A stretch of DNA of 64,000 nt from Maratus speciosus (lineage: Eukaryota; Arthropoda; Arachnida; Araneae; Salticidae). The notes beneath the pieces were generated by a model that ran no database searches, was not told where the DNA came from, and saw only the letters and a list, made by a program, of their open reading frames with translations. Shown here piece after piece: positions 1 to 11,555 of this stretch. The stretch is from NCBI GenBank assembly GCA_963932465.1, contig OZ010800.1, forward strand, positions 37,252,352 through 37,316,351, given 5' to 3'. The translations under genes and the position numbers were made by a program. Position 1 is the first letter of the stretch. Each line of letters begins with the position of its first letter.

Positions 1-870
1 AATTCCGCACATGTTTGTCAAGTTCGTTCCAAAGATTTTCTATTGGATTCAGATCGGGTGATTGGGCTGGCCATTTCAAAAACGAAATTTTTTTTGGTGC
101 AAAAGCTACTGCTTGACGAGCTTGCATATATGCTTTGGGTCGTTAGCATGCTGAAACAAATAGTTTTGACCATAATTTTTCCTCCAATAAGGCAGAAAAT
201 CATCTTGCAAGATATCCTTATGCATTACACCATTCATCTTGCCGCAGATTTCAACTAACGGACCTACACCTTTTCCAGAAAATGCTCCCCACAGCATAAC
301 GTGTCTTCCGCCATGCTTCATTGTAGGAATAACATATTCCGAATCATATCTTCTGTTTTTAGGTCGTCTGACGTAAAGTCTGCCATCACTCCCAAAAAGG
401 TTGAACTTTAATTCATCGGAAAATAGTACTTTTTTCCAGTTTTCACTTGACCAGTCTTTGTGTTCCTTGCCAAACGCCAGTTGGGCCCTCTGATTTTTTT
501 TACTTCTGAAAGGCTTTTTAACACCGACTGTTCCATAAAGTCCTACGTCACGCAAGCGTCTTGACACTGTAGACCGACTTATTTCAGCAATATTTTCTCT
601 ACGTAAGTCAAGGGATTTTGCAGCGGCATTTTTATGTGGGTCATCGTCTGCTTTTCTCTTGATAATTCTGTCCACACGAATAGTCGTTTTCCGGGGTCTC
701 CCGGACCGTGAGAAGTCCTTAAAGCTAACGACCATCTTTATATATTTTTAAAATATCGTTCACAGTAGATTTTTCGATCGATAACTTTGCCACAATCTCA
801 CGAGAAGATTGGCCCTTTAGCGACAAACAAATCACTCGTTTACGAACAATAATTGTTGAACTGTTCATTT
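1..870 (-). pseudogene. Tc1-like transposase, decayed and cut by the window edge
   Basis: This is a cut-and-paste DNA transposase of the Tc1 branch of the Tc1/mariner superfamily. An ATG at 870 on the minus strand opens an N-terminal helix-turn-helix-like segment (start MNSSTIIVRKRV) that stops near 738. The 209-residue body continues in another frame (735-106) with the GRPRKT hook and the HVMLWGAFS, FNLFGSDG and FQHANDPKH segments of the DDE domain. It then stops at 106. The final catalytic block ([15 protein letters not shown]) is readable at about 75-20 in a third frame. At least two frameshifts and one stop therefore disable it. The C-terminus lies beyond base 1. Family assignment is firm from the motifs; inactivity is seen directly. 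Confidence 0.9.
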
Positions 871-1171
871 TTTAATTTCAACTACGCTATTCACGTTGAT
901 TAACTAACAAATACGGACAAAAAGACACTTTACCGATAGCAAAAACTTACTAATGACGAATGGCCGGAAACTTTTGCACGCGCGAATTTAGAATTCCGGC
1001 CCTTTGCATCAAGTGTCTCCAGTATACAATCAAAATGATCACGTGGTCAGAGGTCATTTGCATATTCCAAACTTTTGGAGCGATTGCGCTTCTGCTTAGC
1101 TCGAACGTTCTGGCATACAAATAAAAAAAACTGACCGTAACTGTATATCGATGTTCTAAACAAACATTATA
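871..1171. other. Tc1 5' flank and unassigned spacer
   Basis: There is no coding sequence. Positions 950-1000 contain GGCCGGAAACTTTTGCAC, which resembles the inner part of Tc1 terminal repeats, so the 5' end of the preceding element probably lies near 1000. I see no clean terminus or TA duplication. From about 1000 to 1171 I recognise nothing. Confidence 0.4.
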
Positions 1172-1346
1172 GCCCAGTGCTAGGGGAGCAAAAAAAGGCC
1201 AAATTCGGAAATAATTAGGGGGGAGCTGGAAATTGTTTTAATCCTTTCAGTTTATGTCTAGAATGAATATGCTACGTTTTCTCCCGCGTACTAGGTGAGC
1301 GTTAGGCATTATACATTGATTTATAGTAAAAAAACACTTTTTTTAA

Positions 1347-1855
1347 CCCTTAAATGCCGGGTGTTGCTTTTCGGCAACATACCCAATTTAGGCTCTAAAA
1401 TACTATTAGAATTATATTGAAGCTATAATGCCTAATGTTGTCAATAAAATAAATTCTGAAAATATTATTAAATCGATTTTTAACATGTAGATGGCAACAC
1501 TTGTGCTATTTAAGAATAAAGATAGATTTATTTTTTCAATTGTTGATACTTGTTCTTTTTACTTTGTTTGGAAGCTTCCGAAATACCCTATTTTGTTCTG
1601 CAGTGAGCAAGTAAAATTGATTTCTTATTATAGTTCCTAAAATTCTTGTGTGTTATTTATTATAGAATTTTAACAAGGAAAATTATTTTTTCAATTACAG
1701 ACCAGTATTGCGATTAGTAACATACAGTTTTTTAGCCGTAAACCATACTTAAAACAAAATATGATTTTTTAAAGTATTTTTCCCATGATTTATTTAAAAA
1801 ATGAAAGCCGAAAAACATTATTACAAAGATTTTTGAAAAGTCAGGCATTTAAGGG
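1347..1855. mobile_element. 509-bp TTAA-flanked MITE (piggyBac type)
   Basis: The terminal inverted repeats are CCCTTAAATGCC at the left and GGCATTTAAGGG at the right. Each end is flanked by TTAA (1343-1346 and 1856-1859). TTAA duplication with CCC/GGG ends is the hallmark of piggyBac insertions. It sits in the left arm of the surrounding palindrome. The right arm, near 3020, reads TTTTTTTTAAAAAA without an insert and so supplies the empty site. It has no ORF and is non-autonomous. Confidence 0.88.
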
Positions 1856-2189
1856 TTAAAATACCATAACACTATCTTGAAATCACTAACTTTTTCAAAA
1901 ACATTGTCAATACAAATGTTGTAGAGCTTAAAATTCTGAATAAAAGGAGTACCTACACTCAATGCTTATGTTGAATATTAAGGTCACAATTCTACTTCAA
2001 AGTTGTAGAATCGTGGTCAGAGGGTTGAACTCAGAATTAATTAGGGGAAAACTGGAAATCGTTTTAATCCCTTCAGATTAGGTCTAAAATGAATATTTTA
2101 TGTTTTCCCCTTCGTACTAAGTGAGCGTTAGGAAATATGTACACATTTACATTCGAAAAACACGTTTTTCTTTAATATTTTTAACAATA

Positions 2190-2690
2190 TCTGAAATTGC
2201 GACCTTAATTATGAACAAAAATATTAATGTGAGTATTCATTTTATTCAAAATTTTAAGCTCTACAACATCTGTATTGGCAATTTTTTGATATAGTTAGCA
2301 GTTTTTAGATATTGTTAAGGTAATCTGGTCTTTCCTATCTTGAAGCTCTTGATTAGTGATTAAGGCATATTTTTCAAATGGAATTGCGACCTTAATTTTA
2401 AACAAAACTATTAATGTGGGTACTCATTTTATTCAGAATTTTATGTTCTACAACATTTGTATTGACAATGTTTTGGATAGACTTAGCTGTTTAGAGATAT
2501 TCTTAGGTTACTTGGTCTCTCCAGACTTCAAGCTCTTGATTAGCGATTAAGACAAAATTTTGAAATTAGAATTGCGACCTTAATTTTGAACAAAAATACT
2601 AATGTGGGTGCTTATTTTATTCAGAATTTTAAGCTCTACAACATTTGCACTGACAATGTTTTAGATAGAATTAACTATTTTGAAATATTG
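2190..2690. repeat. ~187-bp tandem repeat at the palindrome centre
   Basis: The phrase ATTGCGACCTTAATT recurs near 2197, 2383 and 2571. Each is followed by a near-copy of a segment ending with an 'ctctacaacatttgtattga'-like phrase, giving about 2.7 units. The arms contain related sequence in inverted orientation, so the structure is a tandem array that partly flipped. The ORF predicted across the second unit has no recognisable content. Confidence 0.75.
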
Positions 2691-3187
2691 TTAAAAATAT
2701 TAATGAAAAACATGTTTTTCGAGTGTAAATACGTACATATTTCCTAACGCTCACTTGCTACGAGGGGGAAAACATAGAATATTTATTTTAGACCTAATCT
2801 GAAGAGATTAAAACGATTTCCAGTTTTCCCCTAATTAATTCTGAGTTCAACCCTCTGACCACGGTGCTAAAACTTTAAAGTAGAATTGTGACCTTAATAT
2901 TCAACAAAAGTATTAAGTGTAGGTACTCATTTTATTCAGAATTTTACGCTCTACAACATTTGTATTGACAACGTTTTCGAGAAAGTTAGTGATTTCGAGA
3001 TAGTGTTATGGTATTTTTTTTAAAAAACGTGTTTTTTTACTATAAATCAATGTATAATTCCTAACGCTCACCTAGTACGAGGGGGAAAACGTAGCATATT
3101 CATTCTAGACCTAAACTGAAGGGGTTAACACAATTTCCAGCTTTCCCCTAATTATTTCCGAATTCAACTCCCTAACCACTCGGCTAT

Positions 3188-4020
3188 TAATCAATGTACA
3201 AAATGTATATATGCTGATAATTTCAATAACAAAATAAAACGTATAAATGAAAATAATGCTATTCCAAATAACAAATTAATCAATGTATGGGTATTAATTT
3301 TAATAGTACTAACTCTTTCCAGTGAATACTAAACTTCCCAGTGTAAAATTTACAATGTAGTGTACAGACAACTCTAAGGTTTTTTTGACGGCATGTGAGC
3401 CTTCCACGCAAAAGTGCCTGTATCCAAATTCCGGGTGAGGGATGGATGTTCCTAGGTATTGTCAATGCGCGTAGGTTAGGGTCAGGGATGCCCAATTCCC
3501 TTTGGGAGCTCCTTCACAAATAACCACTATCTGTTCAAACGATATCGTTGGTCGATGCTGACTGCGCAATTGACCCGCCACTGGACCAAATATATTTTTT
3601 TTTTCTTATACAAAGAATAAAAATATTTGAACAGAATTCCCATAAGAAATTTAAAACGTTTTTATTTATTACGTGTTTTAATTGTTTAAAGTTTACATAT
3701 TCAAAAAGTGAATCAAAATTAAGCAAGTTAGCCTCTTCACACACACACACACGTTTTTTTTTTTCATGATGAAATCACTACCAATTGAAAATAAGCTATT
3801 AAAAAAATACTAATATCTCTCGAATTGGAGTTAAGTCATCTTCCAGCATCATCGAGCAAAGTATCGTGTTGACAGTTAATATTCAAACATTTTAGCAATG
3901 GGGTTGTCGATTGGTGGGCCAATGCATAAGTCTAGCGGGGTGGGCCAAACTATGCCAGTCCGCCCCTGCATAAAAATATTTTTTGGAAAATGCAATAATT
4001 GCAAAAAAATTATATAATTA

Positions 4021-4021
<1 letters not shown>
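3188..4021. other. Intergenic stretch without recognised genes
   Basis: This is AT-rich DNA with a short (CA)n run near 3739-3753 and T-rich tracts. Short ORFs on both strands (for example near 3548-3769) are low-complexity and show no motif. Around 3900-3965 there is a GC-richer patch that I cannot assign. Confidence 0.5.

Positions 4022-4084
<63 letters not shown>
4022..4084. repeat. (TA)n microsatellite heading HINE-A1
   Basis: About 30 TA dinucleotides run immediately before the first tandem unit of the array. The same junction, a TA run followed by '(c)t(g)acctttgtcac', recurs near 5860, 6300 and 11570. The microsatellite is therefore an integral internal part of the HINE-A element, not chance. 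Confidence 0.9.
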
Positions 4085-5735
4085 TTGTCACACTGTTACT
4101 CTCGTATTTATGAACCGATTTGGATGTAACTTGGGGTATACATAGTACATACCAATGTCTCGGCCGAGTTCATTGGCCACCTTCATCTGCCTTCTTGTTT
4201 CAAAATGGCGGCCATTTAATTTTTTTTTATTTAAAATTTGAAATGTGATACTAAAAAATTGAAAATTGAAAATTTTTTTTTCTTGTGTGTTTGACCTTAA
4301 TACGCAGATTTTGGAGCAGTTTTTGTTTCGTCTATATCTTAAAAAATGGTTGAGTTATAGCACTTTGAATTTCTAGCGTGGCTGACATTATGAAACGACC
4401 TTATATTTCTCACGCGGTAACAGGCGTGTTTATGAACCGATTTGGATGCACCTTGGTGTATACATAGTACATACCAATGTCTCGACTGAGATCGTTCGCC
4501 AGCTTCCTCCGCCATCTTGTTTCAAAATGGCGGTCATTTAAAATATTTTTAAAAATTTTAAATTTAAAATAAGGTACCAAAAAATTGGAAAATAAAAAAT
4601 ATTTTTTTCGTATGTGTTTGACCTTAATACAAAGATTCCGGAACAGTTTTTGTTTCGTCTATTGCTAAAATAATGGCTGAGTTATGGCATTTTGAATTTC
4701 TACTGTGGCTGACATTTTGAAACGACCTGATTTTTGTCACTCGATTACAGGCGTATTTATGAACCGATTTGGATGTAACTTGGTGTGTACGTAGTACATA
4801 TCAATGTCTTGATCGAATTCGTTGGCCAGCTTCATTCGCCAGCTTGTTTTAAAAGGGCTGCCATTTGAAAAAAAATTAATTTGAAATTTAAAATGTGGTA
4901 TCAAAAAATTGGAAAAATGAGAAAGATTTTTTTTATGTGTTTGTCCTTGATATAAAGATACCAGAGCAGTTTTTTTTCGTCTATATCTTAATAAATGGTT
5001 GAATTATAGCACTTTGAATTTCTAGCATGGCTAACATTTTGAAACGATCTGTTATTTGTCACGCGATAACACGCGTATTTATTAAACTATTTCGATGCAA
5101 GAAGGCATGTGGATAATATATAGCAACCAAGTTAGCTGGCCAGCTTCAACAGGCATCTTGTTTCAAAATGGCGGCCATTAAATTAAAAAAATATTATATT
5201 TAAAGTGAGGTGCAAAAAAAATTAGAAATTGAAAAAGGTTTCTTTCTTAAGTATTTAACCTTGATATAAGGATTCCGGAGAATTCTTTGCTTTGTATTTA
5301 TATTTAAAAAATGGCTATGAAATAGCAGTTTGAATTTCTAATGTGGGTGACATTTTGAAAAATCTGATTTTTTGCCTGCGACAGTACTCGTATATATCAA
5401 CCGATTCCGATGTGAGTGAGCATGTGCACAGGAATTACTAAGCCCTCGAACAAGTTCACTGGTTAGCCTCATCCACCATGTTGTCTTAAAATGGCAGGCA
5501 CTTCAAGATATCGCCGAATTTGGCAACTTTAAATAAAAGCAGCTTGGATAATGCTGACTAATTTCGCGAAATTCTCATTCATAATGATTTAGTATTGATA
5601 AAAATTAGTATTGAATCTCCTATAATCAATTTCCACCAAATTGAGCTTCGTGTGTTTGAATAATATACGCTGACTTTTTAAAAATAAGGAATATAAAGCT
5701 ACCTCTGCCTCCCTGGACTGGCCGGAAGGGCCTTT
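4085..5735 (+). mobile_element. HINE-A copy A1: tandem-unit array plus 3' end, 5' block missing
   Basis: Five units of about 325 bp start near 4085, 4405, 4730, 5050 and 5370. Each opens with a version of 'gtatttatgaaccgatttgg' and contains the phrase AAAATGGCGGCCATT. The last two units are more divergent variants and recur in the same order in copies A3 and A5. A 3' block (5533-5735) follows and ends AAAGCTACCTCTGCCTCCC with the GC-rich hairpin TGGACTGGCCGG. The 5' palindromic block is absent. There is no coding capacity. Non-autonomous Helentron-associated (DINE-1-like) elements show this layout; that assignment is by structure. Confidence 0.72.
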
Positions 5736-6163
5736 TAGGTAGCTTTCATTACAAAAAGCTACCTATTGCAGCCGTTCGGAGGAAAACGATTTCAAAAAAT
5801 TTTGGTATATTTTCATCGATCATGACCCCCAGACACCGAAACCAACCTCCGTTCAAAATTTATATATATATATCTGACCTTTGTCATACTGTAACTCTCG
5901 TATTTATGAACCGATTTGGATGTAATTCGGTGTGTACATAGTACATACCAATGTCTCGACCGAGTTCGTTGGCCAGCTTCATCCGCCATTTTGTTTCAAA
6001 ATGGCGGCCATTTCAAAAATTTTTAAAAATTTTAAATTTGAAATGTGGTACCAAAATTTTCAAAATGGAAAAATATTTTTTCTTATGTATTTGACCTTTA
6101 TACAAAAACTCCGGAGCAGTTTTTGTTTCGTCTATATCTTAAACAATGGCTGAGTTATAGCAT
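5735..6163 (+). mobile_element. HINE-A copy A2, 5' block plus one truncated unit
   Basis: It begins directly at the 3' end of A1, head-to-tail. It opens with a T-run, the palindrome AGGTAGCTTT...AAAAGCTACCT, a conserved ~100-bp block, a short TA run and one 325-bp unit. The unit breaks off at 'gttatagcatttt', where the next copy's 5' block begins. This looks like an end-to-end or nested insertion. Confidence 0.7.
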
Positions 6164-8227
6164 TTTAGGTAGCTTTCATTACAAAAAGCAACCTATTGCA
6201 GCCATTCGGAGGAAAGCGATTTCAAAAAATTTTGGTATATTTTCATCGATCATGACACCCAGACCCCGAAACCACCCTTCGTTCAAAATTGATATATATA
6301 TATATATCTGACCTATGTCACACTCTAACTCTCGTAATTATGAACCGATTTCGATGTAATTCTGTGCGTACATAGTACATACCAATGTCTCGACCGAGTT
6401 CGTTGGCCAGCTTCATCCGCCATTTTGTTTCAAAATGGCGGCCATTTAAATTTTTTAAAAAGATTTAAAATTTGAAATGTGGTACCAAAAAATTGAAAAT
6501 GGAAAAATATTTTTTTCTTATGTATTTGACCTTTGTACAAAGATTCTGGAGCAGTTTTTGTTTCGTCTATATCTTAAGAAATGGCTGAGTTATAGCATTT
6601 TGAATTTCTAGCGTGGCTGACATTTTGAAACGTCCTGATTTTTGTCATGTAATAACAGGCGTATTTATAAACCGATTTGGATGTACCTTGGTGTGTACAT
6701 AGTTCATACAAATATCTCGACCGAGTTCGTTGGCCAGCTTCATCCGCCATCTTGTTTCAAAATGGCGGCATTTTGAAACAAGAAAAATTTATTTAGGCAT
6801 TTAAAAAAAATAAAAAATTAAAAAATTAAAATGAGATACCAAAAAATTGGAAAATGAAAACGATTTTTTTCGTATGTGTTTGACCTTAATACAAAGATTC
6901 CGGAACATTTTTTGTTTCGTCTATTTCTAAAAAAATGGCTGAGTAATAGCATTTTGAATTTCTATTGTGGCTGGCATTTTAAAACAACCTGATTTTTGTC
7001 ACGCGATAACAGGCGTATTTGTGAACCGATTTGGATGTAACTTGTTCTGTACATAGTACATACCAATGTCTCGACCGAGTTCGTTGGCCAGCTTCATTCG
7101 CCATCTTGTTTCAAAAGGGTTGTCATTTAAAAATAAATTAAATTTAAAATTTAAAATGAGGTATTAAAAAATTGGAAAATGAAAAAGATTTTTTTTATGT
7201 GTTTGGCCTTGATACAAAGATTCCGGAGCAGTTTTTGTTTCTGAAAATTTGTTCTTTTGTTTATATCTTAAAAAATGTTTGAATTATAGCACTTTGAATT
7301 TCTAGCATGGATAACATTTTGAAACGATCTTGTATTTGTCACGCGATAACACACGTATTCGTCTATTTCCATGTAAGAATGCATGTGGATAGTATACATC
7401 AATACCTCGACAGTGGTGTAGTCGTAAAAAAAAACAGTGGGTATACGTTCTAAGCAGAGGGTATACGCTCAAGGCAGAGAGTATTCCCTCGTGCATATAT
7501 ACTATAGCTTTCTTGAGAAACAGAGGGTATACGGTGTTCTTTAAAAAAATCCAGAGGGTATACGACGTATACCTCCGTATACCCTCCACTACATCCCTGT
7601 ACCTCGATCAAGTTCGCTGGCCAGATTCATCAGCCATCTTGTTTCAAAATGCGGCCATTAAATAAAAATATATATATATATTTAAAGAGAGGTGCAAAAA
7701 AAATTAGAAATTGAAAAAGGTTTCTTTCATAAGTATTTGACTTTGATATAAGGATTCAGGAGCATTTTTTGTTTGTCTTTACCTTAAAAAATGGCTCAGA
7801 TATAGCAGTTTCAATTTCTATTGTTGGTGACATTTTGAAAAATCTGATTTTTTGCATGCGACAGCACTCGTATATATCAACCGATTCCGATGTGAGTGAG
7901 CATGTGCACAGCAATTACTAAGATCTCGACCAAGTTCACTGGTTAGCCTCATCCACCATGTTGTCTTAAAATGGCAGGCACTTTAAGAAATCGCCGAATT
8001 TGGCAGCCAAATATAAGTTACCTTAAATAAAAGCAGCTTGGATAAAGCTGACTAATTTCACGAAATTCTCATTCATAATGATTTAGTATTGATAAAAATT
8101 AGTATTGAATCTCCTATATTCGGTTTCCACTAAATAGAGCTTCGTGTGTTTGAATAATATAAGTTGGCTTTTTTAAAATAAGGAATATGAATGCTACCTC
8201 TTCCTCCCGGCACTGGCCGGGCGGACT
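6164..8227 (+). mobile_element. HINE-A copy A3, full-length DINE-1-like element
   Basis: This is the most complete copy. The 5' palindrome AGGTAGCTTT/AAAGCAACCT is at 6164-6195, then comes the conserved block and a TA microsatellite at 6290-6306. Five tandem units follow (landmarks near 6334, 6660, 7013, 7353 and 7870), then a 3' block at about 8010-8227. The 3' end carries GCTACCT, the complement of the 5' AGGTAGC, followed by the hairpin CCCGGC-act-GGCCGGG and a T-run. Subterminal inverted repeats, internal microsatellite, central tandem repeats and a 3' hairpin define Helentron-associated elements. No Rep/helicase is encoded. Confidence 0.75.
7411..7599. mobile_element. 189-bp hAT-type MITE with perfect 8-bp target duplication
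   Basis: It is inserted in the fourth unit of HINE-A3. The flanking 8-mers TACCTCGA (7403-7410 and 7600-7607) are identical. Other copies of the unit show uninterrupted sequence there. The ends are CAGTGGTGTAGT and ACTACATCCCTG, imperfect inverted repeats. GGGTATACG-like phrases recur inside. The minus-strand ORF across it is a by-product. Confidence 0.9.
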
Positions 8228-8437
8228 TTTTATATTAAGAACTCTGGAAATCATAAGCAAAAAACTTGGCGAAATTTGGGACTGTTTTTACAAAAACCTT
8301 AATTTCTCTACGAGTATACATGCTATCCTCATAAAAATGAACACATTATATTACAATAAGCCACTTATTAATAATCTTGAGTTTGAACGCTTTTGCTATA
8401 TTATTTTTTACAGGGTTATCTAAAAGATATTCGTTCT
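8228..8437. other. Spacer between HINE-A ends
   Basis: This unique-looking AT-rich sequence lies between the hairpin end of A3 and the next 5' block. The short plus ORF ending at 8423 shows nothing recognisable. Confidence 0.4.
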
Positions 8438-8590
8438 TTTAGGTAGCTTTCAGTACAAAAAGCTACCTATTGCAGCCGTTCGGAGGAAAACGATTTAAAA
8501 AAATTTTGGTATATTTTCATCGATCATGACCCCCAGACCCCGAAACCACCATCCCGTCAAAATTAATATATATATATATATATACATATA
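8438..8590 (+). mobile_element. HINE-A copy A4, 5' block only
   Basis: It consists of the T-run, palindrome AGGTAGCTTT...AAAAGCTACCT, conserved block and TA microsatellite (8562-8588). It then breaks into unrelated sequence at 8590. It is probably truncated, or the sequence beyond belongs to a different insertion. Confidence 0.75.
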
Positions 8591-9240
8591 TGTCACGTTT
8601 TGACGGCAAGTAGTTTGTATTGTCGAAAAAAAATGAGGGTTTCCATTCCTACACTACACAGGTGGCAGCCGACTGGGTTTAAAATAATAAAGAAAAATGA
8701 AGAATTAAAATAAGGCAGTCGCTTGGAACATTATTCACTTTATTTCCACACTCTGGATTAAATCTAGGGAAGATGCTCTCTCGTTCCATGGTAAAAAGAA
8801 TAAAGTCTATTCTTCCTGTCACAATTAGTTTAAAAACACTTCATCTCTTGATTGCGTTCTAGTCTTTAATCCGTTAATATCTAACATCTATCACCCATTA
8901 CGATACCGTTGCTTCCTCATTCTACTCACATAATAAACAGTATTCATCCAACATTTTACTGCCTCCATCGAGCAGTCACCTTGAATATCCAGTTTGCTAC
9001 GACTGCAATCCACCACGTTCACCTCTACATGCTAAAAACGAAAAAGCTTCTAAGCTCACAGCCCATCTACCATATGCTTTATGCTTCTCTGTGGTTCCCG
9101 CCATTCGTATTTATACTCTGCTGAAAAGATTGTTCTAGAAACTTCTTATATTCTCGCACCAGCTATCTAAAGCATAAACAAATGTTAAAATCTGTAGTCG
9201 AGATTATGCTAAAATAACCCCCTTTTTCCCTCTTCAGACG
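8590..9240 (-). mobile_element. Possible solo LTR (weak)
   Basis: On the minus strand, a purine-rich tract at about 9220-9234 (GGGAAAAAGGGGG) is followed by an HSE-like TTCTAGAA at about 9133 and a TATA-like TATAAATA near 9115. Further on lie AATAAA-type signals near 8750-8690 and an end reading ..CGTGACA at 8590. That order would suit an LTR promoter-to-polyA layout. I could not find matching terminal dinucleotides at both ends, a target duplication or a second copy. Confidence 0.25.
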
Positions 9241-9635
9241 ATAAAAGAAATGAATTTATGTCTGCGAAGTTTTAAGCTTTGAAATATTTTAATTACACCT
9301 GGATATTTTAAATAAAAGAATAAATTGAAATAAGTAGGTTTTTTCTTTAAGACAGAATAATATTTTAGCAGTTAAATAAAGATTTAAGGGGAATGATATA
9401 CCGGGATTTAATAGCGGAATTTAATAGGAATTTAAATAATAAAAGTTTTATTAAAGAAATATAAATAATCGAGCCATTTTTAGATTTACGCAATTTGGAA
9501 TAAATATGAATTTAGATCTTAGAGATTAATAGACTAGGGTTTTAATTTAATAAGCCGGTATAATATACGGAATATTACTGAAAAAGGAAAATTTACATAA
9601 AATACTTTAAACTTGGCGCAAAAATTTAAATTTTG

Positions 9636-9676
<41 letters not shown>

Positions 9677-11555
9677 ACAATAATATTAAAAAACTAATTT
9701 ATGATGCATTAAATCATGGTTTTCCAAAAAAATTCATATATTCATTAATATACAATTAGTACTTTTCTTACATGATCTATTAAAACAAATTAACACATGC
9801 GTAAACAAAATTACAAAAAAAATTATAAAATAAAAAAAATCTATAAAAAATTAAAAATTGTAAAATAATATTAAAAAATATTATAGGTTGATTGGGTGGG
9901 TAGATGTTAGAGTACGGAGGAGGGTGGTGTTGTCTGGATAATACGCAATGGTTAATTACAAAAAAAAATGGGGGCTCTTGTATTATTACTATATTTTTGT
10001 TACGTATTTTATATGGATGTTGATTTGATATTTTATATGTAATTGGAGAATTTCATTAATATTATAATTAGCCTCATTATTGATTAATCTAATTTACAAT
10101 TATTTGTTATTAAATTTTAATTTTACTAAGGACAATATCATATTAATTACTAATAGTATGCCATTCTTATAGTGAATAATATACATATAAGTATGTTTAA
10201 TATAAATATAGTTATACTGTATGCATTAAAATTGTGTAATTATTTTTATTATTATTACTCTATTCTTTTTAATATTTATTATCGGTTTAATGTTTTTGAA
10301 TGTCCCACATTCATACTTTATGGTTTTTTATGGATGTCTGAAAATAATCCACACTCTATATTTGTGCTTTTTAAGTAATGGGTATTTAAGTATCTTTTAA
10401 CCTTCTATTTACTTCCACATGTTTTTTATTTCCTGTTCATTTTATAAATATCTGATATATAATTCATTAAAAAATAATTTTATATTCAATAATTATTTAT
10501 ATTAATTATTACTGAATTTATTTTGTTTTATAGCATATAGCTATATGCTATATATTATCAATGTTCTAGAATTATTTAAATTCTTAGTTTAGTTTAAATA
10601 AGTTAGCTAATAGAATATATTGTATGCTTTTAAATTTTATTTACAATAGTTTTTAAATACATTGTGTGGTTTATATTCGGTTTATAATTCTCTATATATA
10701 AGGATATGTTTGGTTTTGCTGTTTATACAGTTATTTACATTCAAATGCTTACAATTATTTATACAGTTATTTACATTCAAATGCTTAAATATTTATCTTG
10801 CGTTAGTTGTTTAATAGAAGTAATACTAGATGGCAGCACTAAATTTGTCTCTTTAAGATAGCTCCTATTTTTAATTTTTCTAGCTCCATTTCAGTTATAA
10901 TTTAATACACCAGGTGGTATTTTTAGCTAAATTTTGACGATATTGTTAAACTGTTATTAATTAATTTAATAGTGCATTTTAAATAATGTAATTAATATCT
11001 ATTTATTTTATATTAGATTAAATGTGTTTAACAAGGTATTTCAAATTTTATTTCAAATTGTATTAACTGCATCCTTTGGTATCATTTACTGTGATTTCTT
11101 AACTGTTTTATTCACCTTAATCTTTTTGTTATACTGGCAGCCATGTGCGCGTGGGTTTATTGTAAAATACTGAAATATTAATCGGTATGGTGTTTATTAT
11201 TTATATTTTATATCCTATAAATATTTAAATACGTTTTATTGATTCTTCAATTTCATATTATTTGTTTCTATTCTGCTTTCATTTTTAATCAATTCACTTG
11301 ATTTTATGGTTGTTTGGGCACAGGGGAAAATAACTTTTAGCTTTAGCTTATTTTTCCCACAGAAAACACCATTTTGCTTATATCATTGAATTCTGTGCCC
11401 TTGATAACGTAATTCAATGTATAAGCTTTTCAATTTTTGTCGGTTTCCACTTTTTTCTTTTTCTTCCATAATAATTCTTATATTAATTTTTTTTTTAATA
11501 CTTACAGCTTTAATTCATAATAATTGTCGGTGGATGGTTATGTTTAATTAATGGT
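9241..11555. other. AT-rich gene-poor stretch
   Basis: The base composition is strongly biased to A and T, with a (TA)n microsatellite at about 9638-9674 and runs of short T/A tracts. An exact ~30-bp tandem repeat containing 'atacagttatttacattc' lies at about 10725-10790. I see no gene, RNA structure or transposon end. Predicted short ORFs are low-complexity. Confidence 0.5.

Larger units (their letters stand above)
1172..3187. repeat. ~2-kb imperfect palindrome of two inverted tandem-repeat arms
   Basis: Left arm 1172-1346 plus 1860-2190 matches the reverse complement of 2690-3187 along its whole length, about 480 bp per arm. Each arm holds two ~315-bp tandem units, marked by CCTAATTAATT or its complement near 1215, 2040, 2831 and 3146. 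The centre holds a different ~187-bp tandem repeat. The outer edge on the minus strand begins with TAGCCGAGTGGTTAGGG, which resembles a tRNA D-arm and pol III A box. A foldback transposon or SINE-derived palindrome would fit. There is no coding potential. No target duplication was found at the outer ends. Confidence 0.75.

Noticed and set aside
3876..4091. 71-residue minus ORF with IYIYIY repeats
   Set aside because: It is a translation of the (TA)n microsatellite.
7302..7589. 95-residue minus ORF with repeated RRYT/YP phrases
   Set aside because: It crosses the 189-bp hAT MITE and a HINE-A unit; the repeats come from GGGTATACG motifs.
8909..9124. 71-residue plus ORF
   Set aside because: No motif, no neighbours, and it lies antisense to LTR-like promoter signals.
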